Of a stretch of 27,881 nt of DNA, positions 8,276-19,288 are shown piece after piece. Origin of the DNA: Apostichopus parvimensis (taxonomy: Eukaryota > Echinodermata > Holothuroidea > Aspidochirotida > Stichopodidae); the NCBI GenBank assembly GCA_000934455.1, contig KN885403.1:12003-39883 (forward strand), given 5' to 3'. A program made the translations under genes and the position numbers. The stretch's first letter is position 1, and each line of letters starts with the position of its first letter. Under the pieces are notes generated by a model. The model was not told the DNA's origin. It worked only from the letters and a program-made list of their open reading frames with translations, and did not search any database.

Positions 8276-11200
8276 TGTTGTTATTTCATTTGCATTGTTA
8301 TGTTACTTAAAAGCAGTTGTTTAGGAAGTTGAATTCCACTCACAGCAATCGTCACCAACCAAAACCTTTGTTTCAAAACATTCAGCATTGCTGTCAAAAG
8401 ATTTTTTTCTTTACCATATTGTTCTTGTCTAATTTGGGATTTTATTTGAGCATTAGCAACAACAAGGGTGGACTGGGCCGAATGGGGCATAACATTGCTA
8501 TTGGCTTAGTGATCCAGGTGTATGGAACAAGGACTATGATAATATAAGCGCCAGCAGCACCTCATCCTCATCAAAGTGTTTCCACCCTTGTATCCAGCAG
8601 CATACCTGTTCCAAGCCCTGGAACAAAATGCTGCAAAACAGAGCAAAATATGTAGCAACTGAGCTACTCTCATAAAACCTAGAAGAATTACTATGACGCG
8701 TGAGGTTGTGGGTGTGGACTCTTTTGTTTTTTATTTAATGGATAACGTATCTGTATCATTATTCATAGATAGACGTCGTCAAGAGATGACGACATTATTA
8801 TTATTGTAGACAAGTGAATAGAGTGAAATACATATAGAGCACCTTTAAGTAAATTTATATGGGTATTGAAAGAAAATAGTGACTACAGTGAAATATAAAC
8901 TAAGCACCTTGCTTGCTAAGGTAGGGGTTTTTCCGACAACAGAAATGGACTGCATATGCAAAGTTGAAAGTGCTCACTGACAAAGCGGATCTCCACCCAG
9001 TTGCAGACTTGAGGGGCGGGGCAGTGTTGGGGGGCCTATACACAAACAGCGGACTGGCGTTTTGGATGAAACCTGCATCTGTAACTACCAACCTAAGGGG
9101 TCACCTTCAGGGCCAGTAATCCCTTTTCATACATCTTGAAGTGGATTCTTGCCTATGTGGGGGGTAGGGGGAGGGGAAGGATCAGAATGATTATTACTTA
9201 AAAGTTTCCTCCAAAAACCTGAAATTTCATGTACTAGGCTATATCATGTGACAAATGTCTTTCAAGAAGTAGACATCAGAGATATGGAAAAAAGCACTTT
9301 AAGTAACATTAATTAAAGTAGCAATTAATTAAAGTAGCATTTTTAATGACTTATAAACAAAGTTGTCTCATTTTTTGCTTCTTTTTCCTACACAGTAGCA
9401 GTAGTTTCAGGCTTGGAAATTAGTACGCCAAAGCAAAGTAAAAGTTAATGTCTTTGCACTCAATATTATCTTGGTCCAGTCTCATCTTGTATGGAATGTG
9501 AAACTGCAAGTAGCAGCCAGTGAAGTTTTGATTAAAATAGCTAATAAATAAAATAAAAATCCATATCTGTGTCCAAATTTGAAATTCTGTGATATTCAAA
9601 TGCCAAAGAAACATGGAAAGTAAACAAACATAATAACAACAAAAAATGACATATTACTGATAATGGATTTGAAAACCTCGTTTTGAATGTCAGGTGAATC
9701 AATACAACAAATAATGACAAGAGCTGCTGTCTAATATAATAAAAGAACATAAACAAAACCACACACATCGAATAAAAAGACTCTTTACCAAATTTCAACT
9801 GCTTCAGGATTTAACAACGTACCAAATATTTAGTAAACGAAATGTAACAAAATACTACAACAAAAATTAGAGACTGCTACTAAGCAGTAAAATATGGTTA
9901 AGAACATAAAGGAAAAAGCAGCAACAAAAAAAGGTGCACTCCAGAAACTTTTGGACAGAAAACTTTGGGTGGATGAGACAAAGAGAAAACGGCAAGCAAA
10001 AATATTTAAAAAGGAGACCGAAACATAGCTGCAAGCACCAAAAAGAAAAGCATAAGAAAATTTTTAATTATTTGAGATGTCAAAATAAAGTTGATCTAAC
10101 TTCACACTGACAGAAATACGTCAACAACCAGAAAAAGACATTTTTTGCTCATGTCATGTCATGTCATGTCAAGTCATGATGTTTTAGTTAAATTTGTGGA
10201 ATTGCAACAACGCATTCACTCTATCCTGGCCTCTTCTGCTTCGAGCAGCCCAAGGTCGAGGGTGTGCATAATGCTAACTTTGAACTCATTTATTTATGGC
10301 TGACTAACATATGGATGAAATCATCTCACAAACTGCTCAAAATGTATTCTGAAACGCACAACGCCAGCAGGTCTTCATTACATATTATCTACGACACAGT
10401 TTGAACCATTTGTGGCAAAATGAAATATCAATTCCTGATATCGTATTGAAGGCCGCAACCATTATCAGCCAATTGTTCCAACAGTCTTAAAGGTAAAACA
10501 TAGTTTCCAACATGGCTGAAGTACATATGATGAAACACAAAAGACCCATCTACATGCTACATTCTCAATTCTTTCTTCAATCTATGACCCCCCTCCCCAC
10601 CCCTCAGACATATGGAGTATCGCCAATGACCTCAGCTCCACCACCATTGTCAGTGGGGGGGGGGTGAGGTCTGAAAAAGTTTGGTTTTCTTGACCAAGAA
10701 GACATTCTATGAATATTTCTGTCTTTGCAGAGTATATAAGTCAGTAAAATGTTGACAGACCTGTTTGAGTTTTACAGACACCTTTGCCCTCAAGGATCTT
10801 CTCCCCTCACCCCCACCCCCCCCCAATAAAAAATACTATTCATGAACTTGCAGTCAATGGAATCCAGGTAGAGAAACGAGTAATTATTACCCTCGAAATA
10901 AGTACGTCCAGCTAGCTGGATACGTTCAAATCCACAAGATACAAACTACAGTCATAAACTTAAACATCCTAACTGTCAATGAAAGAGAAACTGTTTAGAA
11001 AATATAGTATACAGGCTCCATTTGCAAACTTACTAGTCCAATTTCCATGAAAGTTTCATAAGCGTGTATTCATTATTATTGTTTCAGGAAAGGGATTATT
11101 ACACTTTTAAGTCTTTTGTCACACAAGCATGGCATAAAGAGAAGAAAAGAGGAGGAATAAAAAATAAAAAAATTCTTACCACAAATCGAAATTGTTTTTT

Positions 11201-11493
11201 CAATTCAATAGAAAGAGATTCAATGACTTGTTTTCTTGGCCATCAGTTTACAAAAAGAATGGTCAAATAAATTCAAAAAGTACTTTTGAGAGTCTTTGGT
11301 AGCAGACTGTAAACGTAGCATGCATAAACTGTACTAAAACTGTCAGTAATGAAGAATAAATAAAACTGGAGTACTTAACAGTATGTGTTTAACATTAATG
11401 AGGGGGTAGGGTGAGAACTCAAACTACTGGATGAGAATAAAGCAGGGATCACTGCAACTGTGTTTAGAGCAAGCTAGAAAATTGCCTTGAATC
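8276..11493. other. Convergent intergenic region
   Basis: About 3.2 kb between the inferred 3' ends of the two genes. I see no coding exon. It holds a perfect 7-bp hairpin (8775-8793: GTCGTCA, AGAGA loop, TGACGAC), a GC-box-like GGGGCGGGGC near 9013 and A-rich tracts at 9540-10080. It also holds a TCATG pentamer array at 10149-10180 and G or C homopolymer runs near 10655 and 10810. Most of it is unremarkable AT-rich DNA. Confidence 0.55.
10149..10180. repeat. Pentameric microsatellite (TCATG)n
   Basis: About six TCATG units, one with a substitution (TCAAG). Short simple repeat. Confidence 0.85.
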
Positions 11494-11499
11494 TTTATT
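11494..11499 (-). other. Candidate polyadenylation signal, peroxiredoxin gene
   Basis: TTTATT on + reads AATAAA on the minus strand. It is the nearest canonical signal downstream of the peroxiredoxin stop at 12512 and would give a 3'UTR of about 1 kb. ATTAAA (minus) at about 11632-11637 is an alternative. Not proven. Confidence 0.35.
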
Positions 11500-11508
11500 G
11501 AAAGGCAG

Positions 11509-11522
11509 GTCGCCATGGCAAT
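11509..11522 (+). promoter_or_regulatory. X-box-like (RFX) site 1
   Basis: GTCGCC-AT-GGCAAT matches the RFX X-box consensus GTNRCC-N(0-3)-RGYAAC except for the last base. It sits in the 3' flank of the peroxiredoxin gene. This is sequence resemblance only. Confidence 0.25.
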
Positions 11523-11667
11523 TTGACAGGTGTCAATAGGACTCCATGTCTCAATTTTTTAATTCAAAAGTGAGAACACAAAAATGATTGATTCATGTGA
11601 TCATGCATGAGTAAGTTTTTGAGCCATGATTTAATTGGATAAATTAAGTTAAATGATTGTTGAGACA

Positions 11668-11690
11668 ATTACCATGGCAACTATGGTAAC
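11668..11690 (+). promoter_or_regulatory. X-box-like (RFX) site 2 with extra half-site
   Basis: ATTACC-AT-GGCAAC differs from the X-box consensus only in the first base. It is followed by TAT and a further GGTAAC half-site, so the block has three RFX half-sites in 23 bases. It lies 146 bases from site 1. Confidence 0.28.
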
Positions 11691-12511
11691 TTGATTTGAG
11701 GGGTACCTGCAGTTGTTGTCATTGGTGATGGATGACTGTTAAGGGCATTGGCAAGTGGAAGGTTCCTCTGATGGCAAGTTGCTATCGATTAAGTTTGAGC
11801 CTCGGTTGAGCAATTAATAGTCTAGGTGTGACAGAATTGTTACTAAAGCAATAGTGAATACCATGCACCTCCTGTCAGATAAACTCAGGGTAACAATATA
11901 CAGCGGCCCACTGCAAGTTCTAAAAGCAGCTCCTTTCAACAGCATCAAATTTTGACAGTGCTAATGAAACTTGACTGCCTTAGAACACATTATTTTTGCA
12001 TTGATCACATCAAAAATTCAATACACAATTTGTTTCTATATAAAATGTGTACACAAATGCATAGGCTTGCTTTAACTGGTTTTTGTGTATAGTTTCTTCC
12101 AACATTTTCACTAGTTTGTAACTGAAGGGGGTGGTGGCCGAGGGGGGTGTTAGGTGGGGGTGGAGAACCGCATAACGCCTGGTCATCCAGTGAATCTCAT
12201 ACAGTCACAATTAACTATGTCCTAATCATCTTCTATCGTGCATTTGGATTCTGGTTCCAAACATATCAACTAATTGGCCACTGGCAAATATGTAAATGAA
12301 CTTTACTTCACTATTTGCCCATATTGAAATAACATGGGGAAGAATTAATATCCTAACACACAATAATATGCTAAATGTAACCTGTTTACTATACATCTGT
12401 CCATTGTTGTTAATGAAGAAAAGAACAAAAAAAGAAAGAATTTCTTCGGCTAATTCCAGTCAACGATCTGGTCTGTACAATTTTTCAAAAGTTTTGCCAG
12501 CAGATGAAATG

Positions 12512-12594
12512 TTACTGCTTTCCAAAATAGGACTTGCTTTTCTTGACATCAGGGACAATCGTGTCACTGCCAGGTTTCCAGTTAGCTGGACAAA
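12512..12594 (-). CDS. Typical 2-Cys peroxiredoxin, last coding exon (resolving Cys)
   Basis: The exon starts after acceptor TTTTTGTGCAG in phase 1 and ends at TAA (12512-12514). It encodes [17 protein letters not shown] and [10 protein letters not shown]. The Cys of VCP is the resolving cysteine (C173 in human PRDX1), which forms the intersubunit disulfide with the peroxidatic Cys. The Tyr-Phe near the end is the YF motif that, with GGLG, marks over-oxidation-sensitive eukaryotic enzymes. The tail ends FGKQ, one residue shorter than human PRDX1. It lacks any ER-retention signal, which favours a cytosolic PRDX1/2-type enzyme. Confidence 0.95.
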
Positions 12595-13737
12595 CTGCAC
12601 AAAAACAAAAAGATATCTTACAAACATTAAAACATGAACAAATATCTTGGCATCTCCTCCTTAGTGTCATGAACAATAGAGTCCATGGGAAAATAGACCT
12701 CACAGGTGTCAATGTTTATAGATCTTTATGGCCTTGATGGCTAAAATAAATAGAAGAATTAACGTCTCCTTGAAGCCCTACAAACTTTCATCAAAACCAA
12801 CTTCCTAGTCAAATGTGGTCAACATTGAAGCCAAAGTTTTTGGTTTAATCCACAAAGGACAAATTTCACCATCAATTATAAGAGTCATAATTAATCTCCA
12901 GGGCTTCGAACCTCCTCCGCCCTATCATGTAGTGTTTGTTTGACGTCCTTTATTTATATATATTTTTGTCCTTTTGTTTGTTTGTTTGACATGATCTATT
13001 CTTTAATATGACTGTCCTAAATGCTCTTTCTTCTAATGATGTCTTTCCTTAAGCCTTCATTTCAATAATTGGATATGAGACCTTTGATAGATTTTATACT
13101 TTATCTCCAAGGGTTTTAATGAGGCTGGGAAGGATTAAAAAAAGGCCATTAATGAGATGGAACGAATCCCCAAATGACCATCTTGTCTTAATATTAGCAT
13201 TCATTAGGTTGTTTGTCACTGCCACCTTCCAGGAATATCATCAAGTTTGGGATGAAGCTACTCTGTTTTGTTATTTGATGACAACAATAAAAACATTCTT
13301 GTTATTAATAACTACTCATTGATTTATTGTGAATATTATTATTACAGAAACCTGCTATAAGTTGGTTGGCAATTGAACGTTACCAAAGCAAACCGAGTTC
13401 TTTATTTTTGATGAAATATCGCAATCCCTCTCCCTTAATAGACTAACAATATTTAAAACCTAATTAATGAAAACCAAATCAATTGAGCATTAGTCAAATT
13501 GCTTTACTATCAAAAGTATTACAATTGTATATTATGGGCAACAGAACGGAGATAACCTTGCGAGTTTGGTACATCGTATTGGTAGGAGAATCTGTCACTG
13601 CTATTATTTGTAAACTTTTGGTATGATCAATAATCACCTGACACTATAGCCATCACTGTTCTCTTGAGATATACATAATTTTGAGTCGAATGGTTTTCTC
13701 CTACTACATGGATACTAAATTCATCATTTCGCCACAT

Positions 13738-14192
13738 TGTTACTATGTAACTACTACATCAGCAACATCCACTACTACATGACATAACATGAGTAATAAC
13801 TGTTACTATGTAACTACTACATCAGTAACATCAACTGTTACTGCTTAATCACCGCAGAACTACATGAGCACCATCTGCTATTACATAAGCACCAACCGGT
13901 ACTACATGAGCACCGATTGATATTACATTAGCACCAACCAGTACTACATGAGCACCATCTGCTATTACATAAGCACCAACCGGTACAACATGAGCACCGA
14001 TTGACTACATGAGCACCATCTGCTATTACATAAGCACCAACCGGTACTACATGAGCACCGATTGATATTACATTAGCACCAACCAGTACTACATGAGCAG
14101 CATCGGCTATTACATAAGCACCAACCGGTACAACATGAGCACCGATTGATATTACATAAGCACCACCAGTACTACATGAGCAGCATCGGCTA
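13738..14192. repeat. 21/42-bp minisatellite (TACTACATGAGCACC type)
   Basis: Two alternating 21-base half-units make 42-base dimers: TACTACATGAGCACCATCTGC plus TATTACATAAGCACCAACCGG, with variants such as ACCGATTGA and CATTAGCACC. The array is regular from about 13860. The left part (13738-13855) is degenerate and contains a duplicated TTACTATGTAACTACTACAT block. Because 21 is divisible by 3, open frames through it encode heptapeptide repeats on the minus strand (for example GAHVVPV and GAYVIAD). A partial deletion near 14003 shifts phase. The array is intronic and near the donor of the exon at 14301. Confidence 0.9.
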
Positions 14193-14223
14193 TGTGAATG
14201 AAGGGAAGGGGAGAGGGGGAGGG

Positions 14224-14279
14224 GACACAAACAATCAACACACATACAGTAGACACAAACAATCAACACACATACAGTA
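14224..14279. repeat. Perfect 28-bp direct duplication
   Basis: Two identical adjacent copies of a 28-base unit starting GACACAAACAATCAACAC and ending CATACAGTA (14224-14251 and 14252-14279). The identity implies a recent duplication. It ends 21 bases from the splice donor at 14300. Confidence 0.95.
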
Positions 14280-14300
14280 GCTCTAGCAGAGAGATCTCAC

Positions 14301-14431
14301 CTTCTCCATTTTTGTCTGTGAATTGGAAAGCCTGAACAAGTCGTAAAGTTTCTTCAACCGATCTTCCTACAGCCAAGTCATTGATGGTCATCTGTCGCAA
14401 GATACCCTTATCATCGATAATGAAGAGACCC
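14301..14431 (-). CDS. Typical 2-Cys peroxiredoxin, exon for residues 129-171
   Basis: The acceptor is GTTCTCAG before 14431 and the donor is GTGAGA after 14301. The exon has phase 2 entry, 43 codons and phase 1 exit. It encodes [13 protein letters not shown], then [15 protein letters not shown] and [12 protein letters not shown], an almost canonical block of the AhpC/Prx1 thioredoxin-fold domain. One change from the usual family form is NDLAVGRSV in place of NDLPVGRSV. Length agrees exactly with human PRDX1 over this part. Confidence 0.97.
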
Positions 14432-16697
14432 CTGAGAACGTAAAACAAAATTAATATTTATAATAGATGACTTCAACAGCATATTAAACTTTGATACTGT
14501 AATGTGGCAGACTTTTAAATATCACTGCGAACAGTCCCACGTTACACGTCTATACTTCTTTTAATTTATTAATTTATTTTTTAACATCTGAGGCCATCAA
14601 TGAAAGTGACTGGACCGTTTATTCTACCACACAGACCCATTAGGTCAGTCACTCAACTTTTGTAGCCTCTAATAATACATTCCAAAAGCTTTAGATAGAT
14701 ATTTGTAATTAATGAATGGCATTGAATGTTGTCCAAGGTTGCTTGGGTTTATATGAAGTTAACAGAACATGTTTTGATGGAGTTGTTAGTGCATTCTGGC
14801 CTGTACTGAGGAGCCCATTAGTTATCATCAATTTACCTTCAAGAAGCATTCCAGCTATTTAGCATATATTTTAGCCTGAATATCTATAGCTCTAGAAACA
14901 TTACTAGCACTCATATGCTTCTTGCACTTTGATATTTCAAGACCAAACTTCAGCCTAAGCTCCGGTATCGATCCTCCTTTAAAACATACTATTGATGCAA
15001 ATATCTATGTGCAGCATTAACCATAATGACACGACTGAACAATCTGGAATATTTCTTCCTAAGTTAATACCTTAAAATGTTCTATTAAGTATCTATGGGC
15101 AAACTGAACAATCTAGAATATTTGTTACTAAGTTCATCCTTAAACGTACCATTAATGTGTATATCTATGCGCAGAATTAACCACAATGACTCCACTGAAC
15201 AATCTGCAATATTTGTTCCTTATTTCATCCTTTAAAATGTACTTTTAATGTGTATATATGGGCAGAATTAACCACAATGACTCCACTGAACAATCTGGAA
15301 TGTGTTCCTAAGTTCATCCTTTAAAATGTACCATTAATGTGTATCTATGGGCAAACTGAACAATCTAGAATATTTGTTACTAAGTTCATCTTTTAAAATG
15401 TACTATTAATGTGTTCTATGGGCAGAATTAACCGCAATGACTCTACTGAACAATGGAATATTTGTTCCTAATTTCATCCTTTAAAATGTACTATTAATGT
15501 GTATATATGGGCAGAATTAACCACAATGACTCTACTGAACAATCTGGAATATATGTCATTAAGTTCATCCCTTAAAATGTACTATTAACGTGTATATATG
15601 GGCAGAATTAACCACAATGACTCCACTGAACAATCTGGAATATTTGTTAAAAAAAGAATCTTCAATATTTCTGTTATTGGCAAACAGCCCAGCCTGATGC
15701 TATCACCGCTAAGTATGCGTCTCTGTCCTTGAGATTTGTGGAAACTGCTATCTTCATTAGTTGCACTGACATGACTTCCCCTGGCCTACATACAGTACAT
15801 GGTATTAATATTATGGACTACACTGTAACTGTACTGTTTTTTCAGAAGAGTATGCGGATTAGTTTTTCATAATATAAATAATGAATTGTTACACTTTTGA
15901 TAAGTTCTACATATATGGTCAGGGCAAGCTCCATGAGCTAGCTACTCTTTTGATAAATTCGTTGATGTGGCTAATACCCAACACTAATATGTGGAGGAGA
16001 AAAAGCTCTCTTTGAGCAAATCTAGGATGAGGTTATAATTCTTAATCCAATCCTCTTCTGCCTTTTTGTCTTTCACGAATTGTGATTTGCCTTACTTGCA
16101 ATTTTGATTTTTTTTTTCCGATCGCTGTCTGTGCGTACTTTGGCTTGGAAAGTCAAATGTTTGATCATTTACAGCCACCACTAAAAGAATGAATAACTAC
16201 ACGTATGTGTCACAATTTTGTGATAGCCCCATTCAAACTTTAAAAGAGCCTCATGCATTTGGCACAAATTTTCCAGAAAATTGACCAAACCAACCGAAGA
16301 AGATTAGAAGAAATCAAACTAAGAACCTTTCTCTAACCATCACAAAGCGATCAATAAACAGGTTAAGAATGACGTTATATTCTATTCTTACACTGTTTTA
16401 ATACTAGAATTGAAAACAAAACTTAAATACATGTACAAAAGACACATTTTTTCTTTTCAAACGAACAATGGGAGGTAATATGCTTTTGAAATGCAGTGTC
16501 ACCCAGATTTGAAGATCAAACAGTGTCGAAAATGTAAAAATCTTCACCAATTTAAAATGCAGCTTTAACATACAGTAACAGAATTTTATATTAAAAAGAA
16601 TGTCCACAACAGTGCCTTCCCTCCACCTCTTCCCCTCCCCAGGAAGATCACATGAAAATATGAAGGTGAAAAACAAAAGTTGAAATGATTGGTTAAC
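14432..16697. other. Peroxiredoxin intron with ~91-bp satellite
   Basis: The intron runs from donor GTTAAC (16697) to acceptor CTCAG (14432), 2.27 kb. The centre (about 14975-15647) is a satellite-like array, listed separately. The flanks are AT-rich and non-coding, apart from the general features of the intron. Confidence 0.85.
14975..15647. repeat. ~91-bp satellite array with long and short units
   Basis: About eight units read GGGCAGAATTAACCACAATG, then ACTCCACTGAACAATCTGG, then AATATTTGTTCCTAAGTTC and ATCCTTTAAAATGTACTATT. Most are ~91 bases. Two (at about 15097 and 15349) lack the AATTAACCACAATGACTCC segment and carry the same linked variants (AATCTAGAATATTTGTTACT). The order is long-short-long, long-short-long, long-long, suggesting a three-unit higher-order repeat. 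Confidence 0.9.
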
Positions 16698-16820
16698 CTT
16701 AGTGGAACGCCTTCATCTTCTAACAGCACACCATAATCTCTGGCCACAGCATGTGTTTTGTCTGCAAGTAGTGGTATGTTCATGGGACCTAGGCCTCCTT
16801 CTTTCTTTGGTGTGTTGGTC
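16698..16820 (-). CDS. Typical 2-Cys peroxiredoxin, exon with GGLG motif and active-site Arg
   Basis: The acceptor is TTCCCACCAG before 16820 and the donor is GTTAAC after 16698. It enters in phase 2, completing the Trp codon of ...HLAW, runs 40 codons and exits in phase 2. It encodes [20 protein letters not shown] and then [16 protein letters not shown] to the split Arg codon. GGLG is one of the two motifs of hyperoxidation-sensitive Prx. The Arg whose codon is split across the 3' junction is the conserved active-site Arg (R128 in human PRDX1 numbering). Confidence 0.97.
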
Positions 16821-17224
16821 CTGGTGGGAATTAAAAGACATGAACAACACAAGGATTAATATGAACATTGGTGAAAGTATATATATAGTTCTTTTCAATT
16901 TACCATCGACACACTTATCCTAACACTTCTACAACATAGAAGACACATACATACATGTACAAATTTTCCTACCTATTTTTATGTAGAGCATATAAAAGGA
17001 CTAAATTTGACATTATGACTAAACACAGTAATGGCTAGGAATAACCAGGAAAAGTAAGTATATATGTATTTTAGATCCTCCTGCAAGCAGGAACTCGCGA
17101 AGAAGCCATCATTGACTTATCAAAGCCGCAAGCAGACCGTAGTCAGTCTCTTAGATTCATATTTAACGTCCATGATTAATAATTGTCAATTGTCAACAAC
17201 TCTGTAACTGGACGACATACATTA

Positions 17225-17270
17225 ATCTTGACGTGACTCGAACTGGGGACCTTATGATTGGAAGGCACCG
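17225..17270 (-). repeat. Truncated tRNA-derived (SINE-like) fragment
   Basis: On the minus strand an anticodon-arm-like CCTTCCAATCATAAGG is followed by a pol III B-box, GTTCGAGTC (17235-17243, fits GWTCRANNC). The 5' tRNA half with an A-box is not clear. Probably a SINE remnant. Confidence 0.5.
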
Positions 17271-18663
17271 GTACAAGTAAATTTGTATACAGTGCTCAAT
17301 GCATGCCTCTGAATTCTTTTCATGAAAGCAGGTGACCTTCCAGAGAGTTAAACCCCCTGGTTCCCCTCACCCCCACCACCCCCCCCCAAACACCTTGGAT
17401 ATCCTCTTGGTATTCACACTCCAGTGTCTATTATATCCATAAACTACAAATTACAATAGCTGTACCTGGAAGAATTACAGTACCAATGACTAATTTCAAG
17501 AAGACAGGATTCATGTTTCCTGATTTTGGGGACTTTTCCCAAGGTTGATAAAATCAAACTATTTCCTGTCTGACCACTGTACATTGAGCACATTTCTTCT
17601 TTAAAGAGTTATGTTGACACATGCATGCTATATATAAAGATGTGTAACCCAATATGTCATCAGCCTTGTATAGCTATGAACTATATTGACAAAGCATCTA
17701 CAATCTGGAATGACTTGGGAATGCTCCCATGCACCCACCAATATAAACAAAATATCGACCCCAATGAGATAAAGATAAGGGAGGGATATGGGGTGCGACG
17801 AGGAGGTAAGAGGAAGGGGCATGGTAGAGTGAGATATCCATATTGGTCATCAAAACGAAGAGACATAACTTTATGGCATAAGAGGTATTCAGGGATTCAT
17901 AGAGATCCAGTTACTGATTCAGTTCAGCAACAAAGTGACAATTTCATTTCATTCCAGATTATATTGTACAAACGAACTTAATCAAATTGCTAAAAACAAA
18001 TTTATGTGAACAAATCACAAAATCCATAACCAAGGACTATAAATACCCATCCCCATTGTATTGTTCAAGAGACTACACACATCTTGGACAACACCAGATC
18101 TAAATCCAAATTCAGGAATATTTTACAGCAGTCGTGATACATTGGAAACACACACACAGCCTATCCAGAAATAATAAAGATACTGCTCATGTACGTACAA
18201 AAAATAATATAGATTACAAACTCCCAAGAAAGATACACAAAATTAAAATCAAACTTTTGCAATCGAGTATTTTGCTATCTTCTTTGAGGATATTATTAAT
18301 GTACCTCAATGACATATCATGCTATGCTCTTTGACATCAATTATATAAAACTAGCAGTAACAGGAACTTCTGTTAACTGTATGTTTCCTCGACAGGAATG
18401 GTTTCCCTGAAATATGATGTCACACCTCATGCAGGTTGCATTAACCACAGAGTGGACCAGAAACGTTTAAAAGAGTGTATAAACAAGTGCATACAGGATC
18501 TTTCAGATGTTTTGATCGAATGTTGCCTTTGAGTGGTTGGCAAAAGTTTATATATAATGTAGACCTGCATATTAAGCAGCAAGACCATTCTGACTTTACG
18601 TTTTAGGTGTAGGTGTTCTACTCGTCTCACAAATACATGTGGAAAAGAGCAGAGAAATATTAT

Positions 18664-18739
18664 GGCTAGGACAAGATTTGAACCAGTAGCCTCTGGGTCA
18701 CAAGCCCAGGGCTCTCTACACCAACAGAGCTATCCAGCC
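18664..18739 (-). tRNA. tRNA-Thr(UGU)-like sequence, probably pseudogene or SINE head
   Basis: The 76 bases fold as a near-complete cloverleaf on the minus strand. The acceptor arm GGCTGGA pairs with CCTAGCC at 6 of 7 positions. The D-arm is GCTCT/AGAGC. The anticodon arm is CTGGG-CTTGTGA-CCCAG, with TGT at the anticodon. The A-box TAGCTCTGTTGG and B-box GTTCAAATC are both good. The T stem (ACTGG/CTTGT) has one or two bad pairs, and G follows the anticodon instead of A. These defects point to a tRNA-derived repeat or pseudogene. Confidence 0.55.
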
Positions 18740-19257
18740 TTTTAGTTGATGGTGGTTCCCTATGTAGCCAATTCTTTGCTGTAATCAGGGATCACACTCC
18801 ACCAAGTTCCATTCAATTCCTATCAGTCTAAAATTTTCCAGTCACTTTTCAATTATTCATTCACTAATATAAATATGTATCGAATAGAATTTTTCATCAG
18901 TTTTAATAAATTTTTATTTAGCATAAAATAGTGCAAACAGAATGCTTCAGTGTGTAAAAACATCTATGTACATATTTGCATTTGGACAGCAAACTTAACC
19001 ATTTCACCACAGATTTTGACCATAGATTTTTGCTATAGAGAAATGATTTGCCAGGTCTCAAATAAACTTTCACAAATGATACACCAATATTAATGAATAT
19101 TCATGATGCAAAGTCATCAGTCAGCCAATCCTCATGTGACAGTATTTGTCAAGAGAACCGTTTTGTACACAGTTTAATATGTCCAGCAATGTCATCATGC
19201 ATGATACAGCCCAACGAATGACCTATCTTTTGGAACGGGGAAACCCTATGGTTAAAG

Positions 19258-19288
19258 TTAACCCCTAGGGTTCACCTAACCCTAACCC
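19258..19288. repeat. Short telomere-like patch
   Basis: TTAACCCCTAGGGTT is followed by CACC and TAACCCTAACCC. It resembles two TTAGGG repeats on the minus strand next to a small palindrome. Too short to be more than a curiosity. Confidence 0.4.

Larger units (their letters stand above)
11500..12511 (-). other. Probable 3'UTR of the peroxiredoxin gene
   Basis: Non-coding sequence after the peroxiredoxin stop codon on the minus strand, up to the candidate AATAAA. It includes two X-box-like sequences (listed separately) and a G-rich patch near 12126-12165. Long frames on the other strand have no recognisable content. Confidence 0.4.
12595..14300. other. Intron between the last two peroxiredoxin exons
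   Basis: About 1.7 kb. The half nearest the donor (13738-14279) is nearly all tandem repeat (two arrays listed separately). The remainder is plain AT-rich sequence. A purine-rich GGGAAGGGGAGAGGGGGAGG patch lies at about 14203-14223 on +. If the intron is retained, the frame from the preceding exon stops at about 14263, giving a product without the resolving Cys. Confidence 0.85.

Noticed and set aside
8900..9091. 63-residue minus-strand frame near a GC-box-like GGGGCGGGGC
   Set aside because: No known domain, and no transcript evidence can be inferred; a single GC-box is not enough for a promoter call.
13860..14192. Possible CRISPR array because of regular repeats
   Set aside because: Units are contiguous with no unique spacers, and the host is eukaryotic; it is a minisatellite.
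13928..14269. 113-residue minus-strand frame with heptapeptide repeats as a real protein
   Set aside because: It is explained by the 21-bp minisatellite, whose unit is divisible by three. It has no start context, and the array sits in an intron; reported as a repeat.
17625..17981. 118-residue + frame in a peroxiredoxin intron
   Set aside because: No recognisable domain, ordinary AT-rich composition, no promoter, splice or poly(A) context; likely chance.
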